Positions 8,463 through 17,334 of a DNA stretch of 61,081 bases are shown piece by piece. The stretch spans positions 1 through 61,081 of the forward strand of contig JACQFP010000006.1 of NCBI GenBank assembly GCA_016200005.1, in the 5' to 3' direction. The stretch comes from Verrucomicrobiota bacterium. Its GTDB lineage: Bacteria; Verrucomicrobiota; Verrucomicrobiia; Limisphaerales; PALSA-1396. Within the stretch, counting starts at the first letter, position 1. The number at the start of each line of letters is the position of its first letter. Position numbers and translations under genes: made by a program. A model generated the notes under the pieces. That model did no database searches, was not told where the DNA came from, and was given only the letters and a program-made list of their open reading frames with translations.

Positions 8463-8888
8463 TCAAGTCGGAAGCTTGACCGGGTTGGAGCGGAATTTCT
8501 CGCTCAGATCGACGAAGGGCACTTGCGCGCTCAACCAACGCGTGTTCTTCGTAATCTCGTTCATCGACTGGCCAGTGTGGTTGCAGATCAAAAACATCCC
8601 GTCGCCCAAAACCATGAAGGCGTCGAAGCGCGTGCCGCCGCCGTGACGGGCAAATTCAAAATCGCCGCAGCCGTGTTTCAAGGACATCAGTTCTGATCGC
8701 AACGCCTCGACATCCGACAGGAAGTTTTTTTGAAAGTCCTCCTTGCGCGGCCCGGTGTAGGACAGGATTTTCCCCTTCTTGACCGCCAGTTGAACAATCG
8801 TCCACTCATCGAAGACGACGCCTTCGTACACGTCGTTCATCCGGCTGGCGCAGTCTTTGATCGATTTAATTGCTTCATCAAGGGTCAT
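8463..8888 (-). CDS. hypothetical protein, mixed alpha/beta
   Basis: The protein has 141 residues, starting MTLDEAIKSIKDCASRMNDVY at ATG 8888; the upstream extension to 8954 looks untranslated. It is soluble with no signal peptide. Visible blocks are VVFDEWTIVQL, ILSYTGPRKEDF, GGGTRFDAFMVLGDGMFLICNHTGQSM and FVDLSEKF. The alternating helix and strand order and the small-GTPase-regulator-like MVLGDGMFLICN strand pair faintly recall roadblock/LC7 domains, but this is only an impression. The gene lies downstream of nadB on the same strand, 181 nt away and separated by a palindromic repeat. Confidence 0.65.
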   Translation of the reverse strand: MTLDEAIKSIKDCASRMNDVYEGVVFDEWTIVQLAVKKGKILSYTGPRKEDFQKNFLSDVEALRSELMSLKHGCGDFEFARHGGGTRFDAFMVLGDGMFLICNHTGQSMNEITKNTRWLSAQVPFVDLSEKFRSNPVKLPT

Positions 8889-8997
8889 AGCACGATTCGT
8901 ATTTAATCCGCCGTGAGCAAAACAATTTTGTGAGACGGAAACAAGGTAAATCAAACCGTCCTGATATTTGCTGTCCGGCTACCAGCCCGTTCAAAAG

Positions 8998-9073
8998 GTA
9001 GCCGCCGACGTGCGGAGGCGGACAACACGATTGGATTTCCGCGCCCATTCCGCCTCCTCACCTCGGCGGCTAC
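8998..9073. repeat. palindromic repeat, GTAGCCGCCGACGTG family
   Basis: The left arm (8998-9021, GTAGCCGCCGACGTGCGGAGG) and right arm (9049-9073, CCGCCTCCTCACCTCGGCGG then CTAC) are inverted copies. The right arm reaches into the nadB 3' end, and the nadB stop codon TAG is read from its terminal GTAGCC. Related copies lie near 18840-18896, 27253-27265 and 47993-48070. Confidence 0.8.
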
Positions 9074-10671
9074 GCGGGCTTGCGCAGAATCGTGTTGCGC
9101 TGCGCCCAGTCGGGATTTGGGTTGGGATAATCCAGGTTGTAATGCAGCCCGCGACTCTCCGGGCGTTGCAGCGCGCTGTGGACAATCAGTTCGGCCACGG
9201 TCGCGATGTTGCGCAACTCCAACAAATCATTGGTGACGATGAAGTCCCAATAAAACTCCAGAATCTCCTGTTGCAGGTTGGCGATGCGCGACTTCGCGCG
9301 TTGCAGGCGTTTGTTCGTGCGGACGATGCCAACGTAATCCCACATCAGGCGTCGGATCTCGTCCCAGTTGTGCGAGACGACGACGAGTTCGTCGGGATTG
9401 TGCGCGTGGCCGGATTGCCAGCCGGGGATTTCTATCTTCACGTCCGGCGACACATGAGTGAGAGCATGATGGGCGGCACGATTCGCCAGGACCAGCGCTT
9501 CGAGCAGGGAATTGCTGGCCAGCCGGTTCGCGCCGTGCAACCCAGTGCAGGCCACCTCCCCCACGGCGTAAAGGCCGGGGATTTCGGTTTCGCCGTGCAG
9601 ATTGGTCAGCACGCCACCACATTGATAATGCGCGGCCGGAACGACGGGGATCGGCTCTTTTGCAATGTCGATGCCGTATTGCAGGCACGTGGCATAGATG
9701 TTGGGAAATCGTTCCTTGAGGAAACTCGCCGGCTGGTGCGTGATGTCGAGCAGGACATGATCGGCGCCGCTCTTCTTCATTTCGCTGTCGATGGCGCGGG
9801 CCACGATGTCGCGCGGCGCGAGCGATTTGAGCGGATGATGCTTGTTCATGAATTCCGCGCCCTCCACCGTTTTGAGAACGCCCCCCTCGCCGCGCACCGC
9901 TTCGCTGATGAGAAACGATTTCGCTTTGGGATGGTAAAGACAGGTCGGATGAAACTGGATGAACTCCATATTGGCGACGGCCGCACCGGCGCGATAGGCC
10001 ATCGCCACGCCATCTCCGGTGGCGATGTCGGGGTTGGTCGTGTAAAGGTAAACCTTGCCGCAACCACCGGTCGCCAGCAGCACGTTTCGGGCGATGAAAG
10101 TCTCCACCTGCCCGCTGATTTTGTTCAGCACATAAACGCCGAGGCAACGGTTTTCTCCAACGTAACCGAGTTTCTGGCTGGTGATGAGGTCGATGGCAAA
10201 ATGGTCTTCAAAAATTTCAATAGTTGGTTGGGTAGCGATCGCCGCCAGCAGAGCGCGCTCAATTTCGCGACCGGTCACATCTTGGGCGTGCAGAATGCGG
10301 CGCTTCGAGTGACCGCCTTCCTTGCCTAGATCAAGTTCTTTCACGCCGTGGGAGCGGGGAATTTCGCGTTCGGAAAAACGCATTCCGAGTTCGATCAACT
10401 CGGCGATGCGCGCCGGACCTTCTTCGATGATGGTGCGGACGACATTTTCGTGACAAAGTCCGGCGCCCGCTTCCAACGTGTCACGCACGTGCAGTTCGAA
10501 CGAGTCTTCCTTGCTCGTGACTGCGGCGATGCCGCCCTGGGCGTAGTTCGTGTTCGACTCGGCGCGTTGTTTCTTGGTGACAATCCCCACGCGCCCGCGT
10601 GGTGCCACCTTCAGAGCGAAAGAAAGCCCCGCAATGCCGCTGCCAAGAACCAGGAAGTCGAAGTGTTTCAT
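9070..10671 (-). CDS. nadB: L-aspartate oxidase
   Basis: This 533-residue flavoenzyme oxidises L-aspartate to iminoaspartate, the first step of de novo NAD synthesis. The N-terminus has the FAD-binding [12 protein letters not shown] motif, followed by [10 protein letters not shown], both typical of Nad[19 protein letters not shown] and [10 protein letters not shown] surround the active site. [17 protein letters not shown] and [14 protein letters not shown] follow, and a C-terminal helical domain closes the protein. Length matches the family. nadA and nadC are not adjacent. Its last codons and TAG stop fall in a palindromic repeat. Confidence 0.96.
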   Translation of the reverse strand: MKHFDFLVLGSGIAGLSFALKVAPRGRVGIVTKKQRAESNTNYAQGGIAAVTSKEDSFELHVRDTLEAGAGLCHENVVRTIIEEGPARIAELIELGMRFSEREIPRSHGVKELDLGKEGGHSKRRILHAQDVTGREIERALLAAIATQPTIEIFEDHFAIDLITSQKLGYVGENRCLGVYVLNKISGQVETFIARNVLLATGGCGKVYLYTTNPDIATGDGVAMAYRAGAAVANMEFIQFHPTCLYHPKAKSFLISEAVRGEGGVLKTVEGAEFMNKHHPLKSLAPRDIVARAIDSEMKKSGADHVLLDITHQPASFLKERFPNIYATCLQYGIDIAKEPIPVVPAAHYQCGGVLTNLHGETEIPGLYAVGEVACTGLHGANRLASNSLLEALVLANRAAHHALTHVSPDVKIEIPGWQSGHAHNPDELVVVSHNWDEIRRLMWDYVGIVRTNKRLQRAKSRIANLQQEILEFYWDFIVTNDLLELRNIATVAELIVHSALQRPESRGLHYNLDYPNPNPDWAQRNTILRKPA

Positions 10672-10745
10672 TGCGCGCCCAATTCAACACAGTCGAGGCG
10701 CCTTGTCCAACGAAGTGTTTCTCCCCGGTTCAGTCGGTCTGTGGA

Positions 10746-13004
10746 CTACGGCACGACGGCGGCGCGGTAGAAGCGCCGGGATGGGTTCGCTCCCAGAGGA
10801 TCGCTGTACGTCACCGTGCCAAACGAGTTCGTGACCGTCGCGAGCACACTCCAGGTCAACAAGTTCGTGGAGGCTTGCAGCTCCAGCCGCGCGCCGGGCG
10901 GGCCGTGCACCACCAACTGCATCGAGCCATTCGTGGGCCGATCGGGTTTTTCGAACCACACGGAACTGGCTGGCACTTCGCGCAAGCGATAAAAGCACGC
11001 GCGGGAATCCGGGGCCGGATCGACGAAGGGCATGGCCGTGTTCGTGGGCGAAATGACACCCAACGAGAACCAGATCAGTAAATTGGTCGAGGCCAGAACC
11101 TCGTAAACTTTGCCCGGGATGACATGCAGGAGAAGCTGGCATTGGCCGTTGGTTGGCGGTCCACTGAGTTCGAGCCAACTCAATGGAACGAAGGTGACTT
11201 GATCCAGCCAGGCGGCATCCGAGCCGCTGCTGACCGCCCGATCTTTGGCATAGCGCCAGCGAAGGGTGTGGACACCGCGAACGAGGTTGACCCCCACCTG
11301 CCGCCAGTTGACTTCGCCGGAGATGCGGTTGGTCTGCAACACGCCATCGATGTAGAATTTCAGGAAGTCAAAACCTGTCTCCGAGGAGACCTTCCACCAG
11401 AAGCTAAGAATCCCCGGTCCCGTCACGGTCGTTTCCAACCAGGATTCCTGATTGTCGCCCAGGCTGCCGCTCCGGGCCGCCGAGACGCCATCGCGAGAAC
11501 CATTCGTCTGGCCAAACCACGCCGCATTGCCTCCGGTTTGCCAGACCAGATCCGTGGAGTTGCACAACACGCCCTCCAGCGGCAGCGGGCTTACGACGGT
11601 GACCGGGATCGTTACGCGATTGGTCAAGCCCGCGTCATCCGTAGCGTTCAAAGTGATCGTCGCGGTGCCGGTTTGATCGGAGGTGGGTGTCCCTGTGAGC
11701 AGCCAATATGTATTTTTGACGTAACTTACGGCTAGGTCCGCCGCGGGCATCAGATTGGTGTCTGAAGAACTTGCCGTGACCGTAATCAAATCGCCGGACG
11801 GCCCATCATCCAACACACTGAAGCCCAACCAGGAGGTCGTGTCCGCGGCAACGAGCCAGTTCGTAAGCACCGAAAAGGTCGGCGGCCTTCTTTGTGGCAG
11901 GTGACCCACGAGGACACCCCGAGCTTGCAAGCCATCGACGGCTGTTCTGTCGGGTGAGCTGGAGTTCACATTGAGCAAGTTGAGCGTAAGATTTACGTAC
12001 GACAATTGCGGCAGGTCCTGGATAGGCCCAATGTTGGTCAACAGGTTTTGCCGGAGAGAAAGGAATTCAAGATTCATCAGCCCGGCCAGTGGCGCCAGGT
12101 CGGTAATGCGATTGGTTTCCAAGCTCAACCAGGTCAGTTGCGACATGCTCTGCAGGAAGGTGAGGTCGTTGATGGCATCCCCATGCAACCCTAACCCGGT
12201 CAGGTTCGTCAGCGCCGTCAAGGATGAAAGGTCGGCGACGCTATTATTGTTGAGGCTGAAAAACCTCAGCCCGGGCAGAGCCGGCAACACGCTCAGGTTG
12301 CTGATTGAGTTCCCGTTCAGAAACAGGCTCGATAGATTGGTGGCCCATTCCAAGCCGGACAAGTCGGCGATATTGGTATTGTAAACGTAGAGATAAGTCA
12401 GCGACTGGAGCTCCAGACTGGTGAGATCGCCGGCGGGCCGGCCGAGGGTTTGCTGGATGGCGGTTGCCAGATTCGGATCTGGAAACGTGACCACTTCGGG
12501 TATCATGACGCTGACCAGCACGTCCACACTGGTGATCAGCCCGGCGTCATCGGTCGCGGTGAGAGTGATGGTGGTTGTGCCAGTCTGGTCGGCTGCAGGA
12601 GTCAGCGTCAATGTCCGGTTTTCATTGGTGCCCGTAATCGAAAAGCCTTGGTCCGGTATCAAACTCGTGTCCGAGGAACTGGCCGTTATCAACAACTGGT
12701 CGCCCGGCGTGATGTCATCGTAAACGTAGAAGGCGTGCGACGAAGCGAGATTCGTGGCAATGAACCAGCGGGTGGGAAGCGAGAGATTGGGCGGCTGGTT
12801 TTGCGGCTGGTAGGCCACACTGACTTGCCGGCTTTGCAGGTTTTGGATCACGGCGCTGACTGGAGAATCGGTGCTGAGATCGAGCAGGTTGCCGACCAAT
12901 CCAGCCCGTGACAGATGCGGCAGGTGCTCGAGGTCGGCGATGTCTTTCAGCAGGTTGTAGTCCGCTTCAACGGAAACCAGATTGGTCAGCCCGCCCAACT
13001 CCAC
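10746..13004 (-). pseudogene. C-terminal part of a leucine-rich-repeat surface protein, cut off by TAG
   Basis: This open frame (752 residues from a GTG at 13004) is in the same frame as the gene upstream and separated from it only by one TAG codon (13013-13011). It has no signal peptide or credible start. It carries LRR units (LTNLVSVEADYNLL, LEWATNLSSLFLNGNSISNLS), cadherin/Ig-like segments (GTTTITLTATDDAGL, GTATITLNATDDAGL), a concanavalin-like segment near LSFWWKVSSETGFDFLKFYIDG, and C-terminal modules ending FYRLREVP and RRFYRAAVVP. Such modules are common in verrucomicrobial secreted proteins. It is probably the second part of one gene of about 1,247 codons. Confidence 0.8.
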
Positions 13005-13010
13005 CGTGTC

Positions 13011-14489
13011 CTAAAGCCGATTGTTCCGCAGGTTGAGCGACACCAGTCGGCTCAACCCTTGGACAAAACTCAGGTTGCTGAGGGACAGGCCATCCAGCTT
13101 GAGGTGAGTCAGATTGGTCAGCGCGGCCAGCAGGGTGTGGTTGGTGATCGGGTTATGGCCCAGCTCCAGGCAGTTTAGATTCGTCAATCCGGTCAGTGGC
13201 GACAGGTCGGCGATCCGGTTGTCGTCGAGGAGGAGATGTGTCAATCGCTTCAGGCCATCAAGAAAAGTCAGGTTGCTCACGGAGTTATGGTACAACCAAA
13301 GACCGGTCAGATTGGTCAATCCAGATAGCTCCGTAAAGTTGGTGATCGGATTGCCGGTCAGTACCAAAGCGGTTAAATTCGTCAGCGTCGCCAGCGGCAA
13401 CAGATCACCGACACGGTTGTAGGCCAGATCAATGTAGCTGAGCCGGCTCAAGCCGGACAGGAATGTCAGGTTGCTGATGGCATTGCCGCGCAACTCAAGA
13501 TTGACCAGCTCCGTCCAGCCGGACAGCGCGGAGTAATTGGTGACGGGATTTCCGCTCAGCACCACGTAGCTCAAGTTGGCGAGCGTGGTCAACGGCGACA
13601 GGTCGCTGATCTGGTTGTCGCCGAGGTTCAAGAAATTCAAACGGATCAGATGCTGCAGGAAGGACACGTTGCTGATGGAATTACCGCCCAGATACAAGGT
13701 GGTCAGGTTGGCGGCCGCCGCCAGCACCACGTCGCAGTTCGTGATCGTATTCCATCTGAGGTCCAGGCTGTTCAGGTTCGTTAATCCCGCCAGCGGAGAA
13801 AGATCGGTGACGAGGTTTTTGTAGAGGACCACCGAGGTCAACCGCCACAAATCCCGCAGCACGGCCAGATTTGTAATGCCGCCGTCACACAGCGCGAGAT
13901 TGGTCAGACCGGTCAAGCCGGACAGCGTCGAGTAGTCGCCGATTGGATTTCCGCCCAAGGCCAGCGAACTCAGGTTTGTCAAAGTGGACAGAGGTGAAAG
14001 TTCGCGGATGCGGTTCTTTTCAAGTTCCAGCGAAGTAAGCTTGTTCAAGCCCTGTAGAAAGGTCAGGTTGCTGATCGAGTTGCCGTTCAAGCAAAGACGG
14101 GTGAGGTTGGTCAAGACGGACAGTTCGTCGCCGGTGGGAATCAAGTTATCTCCGATATTCAATTCCGTGAGGCTGAACAGCGCGGCGAGCGGTGAAAGAT
14201 CGCTGACGGCATTTCCGGCCAGTTCGAGACGCGCCAGGTTGGTCGCCCATTCCAAACCGGACAGGTTGCCGATACTCGCGTTGTAGGCGGAAAGCGAGGT
14301 CAGCGCCTGGAGATCCTCACTGGTGAGTCGGCCGGTTGGTTTGTCCAACGCGGCGCGGATGGCGGCTTCGAGGTTCGGGTCAGGAAAGGTGACCTCCGTT
14401 TGGGCGTAGGCAGCGCTGGCGGACAGCCCTGCAGCAAGAACCACAGACCAGACAGCAACAGATTTTCGAACGGCTTTCACTTTCACCAT
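13011..14489 (-). CDS. secreted leucine-rich-repeat protein, N-terminal part
   Basis: From ATG 14489 the product has a signal peptide (KSVAVWSVVLAAGLSASAAYAQ). A TFPDPNLEAAIRAAL head module follows, then at least 18 LRR units of about 22 residues, consensus LTNLTxLxLxxNxIxNLxxL, close to internalin-type repeats. Such proteins usually bind other proteins at the cell surface. Translation stops at TAG 13013-13011 inside the repeat LNLRNNRL; the next residues after the stop (DTVELGGLTNLVSVEADYN) continue the repeat in the same frame. CAG to TAG would explain this. As written, the protein lacks the anchoring and Ig-like modules in the downstream part. Confidence 0.88.
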   Translation of the reverse strand: MVKVKAVRKSVAVWSVVLAAGLSASAAYAQTEVTFPDPNLEAAIRAALDKPTGRLTSEDLQALTSLSAYNASIGNLSGLEWATNLARLELAGNAVSDLSPLAALFSLTELNIGDNLIPTGDELSVLTNLTRLCLNGNSISNLTFLQGLNKLTSLELEKNRIRELSPLSTLTNLSSLALGGNPIGDYSTLSGLTGLTNLALCDGGITNLAVLRDLWRLTSVVLYKNLVTDLSPLAGLTNLNSLDLRWNTITNCDVVLAAAANLTTLYLGGNSISNVSFLQHLIRLNFLNLGDNQISDLSPLTTLANLSYVVLSGNPVTNYSALSGWTELVNLELRGNAISNLTFLSGLSRLSYIDLAYNRVGDLLPLATLTNLTALVLTGNPITNFTELSGLTNLTGLWLYHNSVSNLTFLDGLKRLTHLLLDDNRIADLSPLTGLTNLNCLELGHNPITNHTLLAALTNLTHLKLDGLSLSNLSFVQGLSRLVSLNLRNNRL

Positions 14490-14769
14490 ACCCCAGTTGA
14501 CCTGCCCATGCGCGCGAGACGCACCGCCTCGGCGCGCAGACACCCCTTGCTCTCAACACTCAACGAATCGACGGCTTCCGGGGCACAACCTCCCCTGCCC
14601 TCACGGCGCTCGCAAAGAAAATCACCTGAACAAAACGCACGCGCGCCTGCGTCGCCATTTCGGACTTTAGAGTCAGGATCACCTTGGCCGGAAGCACTCC
14701 CCCATTGCAAGCTGATTTCCAGCCCTGAAACGAGCTGTGGAAATCAGGCGGCTGGAGCAATCTTTGCGG

Positions 14770-15630
14770 TCAAAGCCGCGCGTTGTCGATGAGCCGCGTT
14801 CTTCCGACAAACACCGCCAGCGCCAGATGCGTGCCGCGCGTTGCCTGGGTTACCGGCTGCAAAGTGTCCGGCTCGAAAACCTCCACATAATCGAGCCGCG
14901 CAGCCGGTTGGCTGGAAATCAAACGCTTCAATTGCGCTTTCAAACGGGTCGAGGAGACGGCGCCTGCTCTCACGGTTTGGCGGGCCAGCCCGATGGCCCG
15001 CCACAAAATGGTCGCCTGCCGCCGTTCTCCCGGAGCCAGGTAATTGTTGCGCGAACTCATCGCCACGCCATCAGTCTCCCGCGCAATCGGAGCGATCACG
15101 ATTCTTACCGGAAAATTCAAATCGCGCACCAAGCGTCGGATGATTGTCGCCTGCTGAAAATCTTTTGCGCCGAAAACCGCGACGTCCGGCTGCACGATGT
15201 TGAAGAGCTTGGCCACTACCGTCGTCACGCCGCGGAAATGCGTGGGCCGCGACTTGCCCTCCATGACCTTCGACAAATCCTCCTCGACCACAAACGTGCT
15301 GAACTTTTCACCGCGGTCCGGCGGGTACATCTGTTTGTCGTCCGGCACGAACATCAGATCGACACCCTCAGCGCGGCAGAGTCGCGTGTCCCGCGCTAAA
15401 TCGCGGGGGTAGCGGTTGAGGTCTTCCTTCGGCCCGAACTGTGTCGGGTTGACATAAATGCTGAGGACTACTTTGCCGCTTTTGCCGACCCGTTGCCGCG
15501 CGCGTTTGATCAGACCCAGATGCCCCACGTGCAAATAACCCATCGTCGGCACGAAGCTGATGCGGACGCTTTCTCTCTGCCAACGGCGCGCCAACTTTTG
15601 CATGGCGGCGATCGACGTAATGATTCGCAT
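14770..15630 (-). CDS. panC: pantothenate synthetase
   Basis: This 286-residue enzyme joins pantoate and beta-alanine with ATP, the last step of vitamin B5 synthesis. The nucleotidyl-transfer motif is seen as VPTMGYLHVGHLGLI (HxGH), followed by VLSIYVNPTQFGPKEDLNRYPR, the pantoate-binding VFGAKDFQQATIIRRLVRDL, and the KMSKS-like MSSRNNYL. ATG 15630 gives the family-standard start MRIITSIAAMQ; upstream sequence in that frame is not protein-like. panB and panD are not in the window. Confidence 0.96.
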   Translation of the reverse strand: MRIITSIAAMQKLARRWQRESVRISFVPTMGYLHVGHLGLIKRARQRVGKSGKVVLSIYVNPTQFGPKEDLNRYPRDLARDTRLCRAEGVDLMFVPDDKQMYPPDRGEKFSTFVVEEDLSKVMEGKSRPTHFRGVTTVVAKLFNIVQPDVAVFGAKDFQQATIIRRLVRDLNFPVRIVIAPIARETDGVAMSSRNNYLAPGERRQATILWRAIGLARQTVRAGAVSSTRLKAQLKRLISSQPAARLDYVEVFEPDTLQPVTQATRGTHLALAVFVGRTRLIDNARL

Positions 15631-15707
15631 GGCGGAAAAAATGGGACAGCTCCGATCAAGTATCAACCTTAATGTCGAGACAAACGAGCCGCAGGTGTTG
15701 AACAAGA

Positions 15708-15733
15708 AACGCGAAGGCATTCACCTTCGCGTT
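15708..15733 (-). terminator. intrinsic terminator-like hairpin
   Basis: AACGCGAAGG-CATTCA-CCTTCGCGTT forms a perfect 10-bp stem. It lies 22 nt beyond the end of the glutaredoxin gene on the minus strand, followed on that strand by a mixed T-rich TCTTGTTC. On the plus strand it is followed by ATTTGTTTTT, a better T tract, so it could act in either direction. Confidence 0.45.
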
Positions 15734-15754
15734 ATTTGTTTTTCAAATCTCCGA

Positions 15755-16093
15755 TCAACGATGGAATTGAATCGGCGCTCCTGCCGGCATCTCGTGAGCG
15801 CACGGCTGGTTGGTTGGCGCATCGGCTTCACGCTCAGTCGAACCCACTAGCCGGTTGGCCAACAGGTAGGCTTCCACTTCCTCACCACTCACGTCAGCCA
15901 GCAGGCGACCGTTGATCTCAACGCACGGGCTGAGCATCTGACCGCTCCTTTCGATCATCTCCTGGCGTTGGACAGGGTCGTTGATGATGTCGCGGTCTTC
16001 GTACGGCAGGTCGTATTTGCGCAGGACGGCGCGCACACCCTGGCTCCAACCACAGGACGGTTTCAAGTAAGCAATTATTTTCGGTTTGTTCAT
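15755..16093 (-). CDS. monothiol glutaredoxin-like protein
   Basis: The 112-residue protein starts at ATG 16093 as MNKPKIIAYLKPSCGWSQGVRAVL. The thioredoxin fold carries a CGWS active site in place of the dithiol CPYC, so it is monothiol. EDRDIINDPVQRQEMIERSG and SPCVEINGRLLADVSGEEVEAYL provide the expected cis-proline region and C-terminal helix; the usual TVPQ is replaced by LSPC, which leaves a second cysteine beside the cis-proline. Likely roles are thiol exchange or Fe-S handling. The extra 42 codons upstream in the open frame are not part of the fold. Confidence 0.82.
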   Translation of the reverse strand: MNKPKIIAYLKPSCGWSQGVRAVLRKYDLPYEDRDIINDPVQRQEMIERSGQMLSPCVEINGRLLADVSGEEVEAYLLANRLVGSTEREADAPTNQPCAHEMPAGAPIQFHR

Positions 16094-16221
16094 AATATAA
16101 GATTTCGCTCCTAAACTGCCACAGCCGCACAAAAGTTCAAAGGTTAAAGTTTTGCCCCTCCAATCCGGCTCCAGAGAGATGACTTGATCCCTGAATCCTG
16201 AAACGGGAAAGTCAGGCAAAC

Positions 16222-17334
16222 ATGCCGCTGAAAGTTCTAATCGTTCCCGATAAATTTAAAGGCACGCTCACCGCCCAGGCCGCCGCCGCCGCCATCGCCA
16301 AAGGTTGGCGCCAAGCGCGTCCACAAGATTCCCTGGAATTGTTGCCGATGAGCGACGGCGGCGACGGTTTTGGCGAGGTCATCAGCCAGCTCGTTCATGC
16401 CAAGGCGCAAACCGTCTGGACACTTGATGCGGCCGGTCGCCGCGGTCGCGCCCGCTGGTGGTGGGAGAAGAAAACGAAAACGGCCATCATCGAGTCCGCC
16501 GACGTCATCGGCCTCGCCATGCTTCCGCAAAACAAATTCCACCCGTTTCAACTCGACACGTTTGGTTTGGGCCTGGTCCTTCGAGCCGCATCCGCCAAGG
16601 GCACCAAACGATGTCTGATCGGCATCGGTGGCAGCGCGACGAACGACGGCGGATTTGGTTTGGCTCGCGCACTGGGCTGGAATTTTCTGGATCGAAACGA
16701 CAGGCCGATTGAGCATTGGACCGATCTGGCACAACTCGCGCACCTCCACGCACCGCGAAGAACACGATGGTTTGAGAGTTTGATCGTTGCGGTGGACGTG
16801 CAGAATCCGTTGCTCGGCGCAAGCGGAGCGACCAGGATTTACGGTCCGCAGAAAGGTTTGCGGCCGGAAGATTTTCCACTTGCTGAAAAGTGTTTGCGGC
16901 AGTTGGCGCTGGCCACCCGCAAATCTTTGAAGCGTGACCTTGCAAAGATTCCCGGCGCCGGCGCCGCTGGTGGACTTGGATTCGGTTTGCTGGCTTTTCT
17001 CGGCGCGCAGCCGCAAGCGGGGTTTGATCTCTTCGTCCGCACCGCGAGGCTGCAAACGAGGCTACGCTCAGCGGATCTGGTCATCACCGGCGAAGGCGCC
17101 ATCGACAAATCGACGTTGATGGGCAAAGGCGTCGGCGAAATCGCGCGTCGCTGCCAGCAACTCAACGTACCGTGCATCGGACTGGCCGGTGTGGTCAACG
17201 ATTCCCGTTCGATGCAAGGTCGCTTCACCATGACGTTTGGGCTGACAGAATTAACGGCCGCTGCGCAGGCAAAAACAAAACCCGCCTATTGGCTGGAACA
17301 ATTGGCGATGCGCGTGGCGCATCAATGGCCATAG
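16222..17334 (+). CDS. glycerate kinase (GlxK/GarK family)
   Basis: This 370-residue protein starts MPLKVLIVPDKFKGTLTAQ, the signature of type I glycerate kinases, followed by LLPMSDGGDGFGEV. IGIGGSATNDGGFGLARALGW forms the nucleotide-binding loop, and PGAGAAGGLGFGLLAF and ITGEGAIDKSTLMGKGVGEIA lie in the second half. The enzyme phosphorylates D-glycerate to 2-phosphoglycerate, feeding photorespiratory-type or glyoxylate-derived carbon into glycolysis. Its end overlaps the start of the HTH-MBL gene by 10 nt, so the two are probably translated together. Confidence 0.93.
   Translation: MPLKVLIVPDKFKGTLTAQAAAAAIAKGWRQARPQDSLELLPMSDGGDGFGEVISQLVHAKAQTVWTLDAAGRRGRARWWWEKKTKTAIIESADVIGLAMLPQNKFHPFQLDTFGLGLVLRAASAKGTKRCLIGIGGSATNDGGFGLARALGWNFLDRNDRPIEHWTDLAQLAHLHAPRRTRWFESLIVAVDVQNPLLGASGATRIYGPQKGLRPEDFPLAEKCLRQLALATRKSLKRDLAKIPGAGAAGGLGFGLLAFLGAQPQAGFDLFVRTARLQTRLRSADLVITGEGAIDKSTLMGKGVGEIARRCQQLNVPCIGLAGVVNDSRSMQGRFTMTFGLTELTAAAQAKTKPAYWLEQLAMRVAHQWP

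Noticed and set aside
8968-10329. Long open frame opposite nadB
   Set aside because: It is a shadow of nadB on the other strand; the residues are arginine/histidine-rich without any motif, whereas nadB shows all family motifs.
10746-14489. Two separate adjacent LRR genes
   Set aside because: They are in the same frame, separated only by a TAG codon, with repeat periodicity continuing across it and no start signals for the second.
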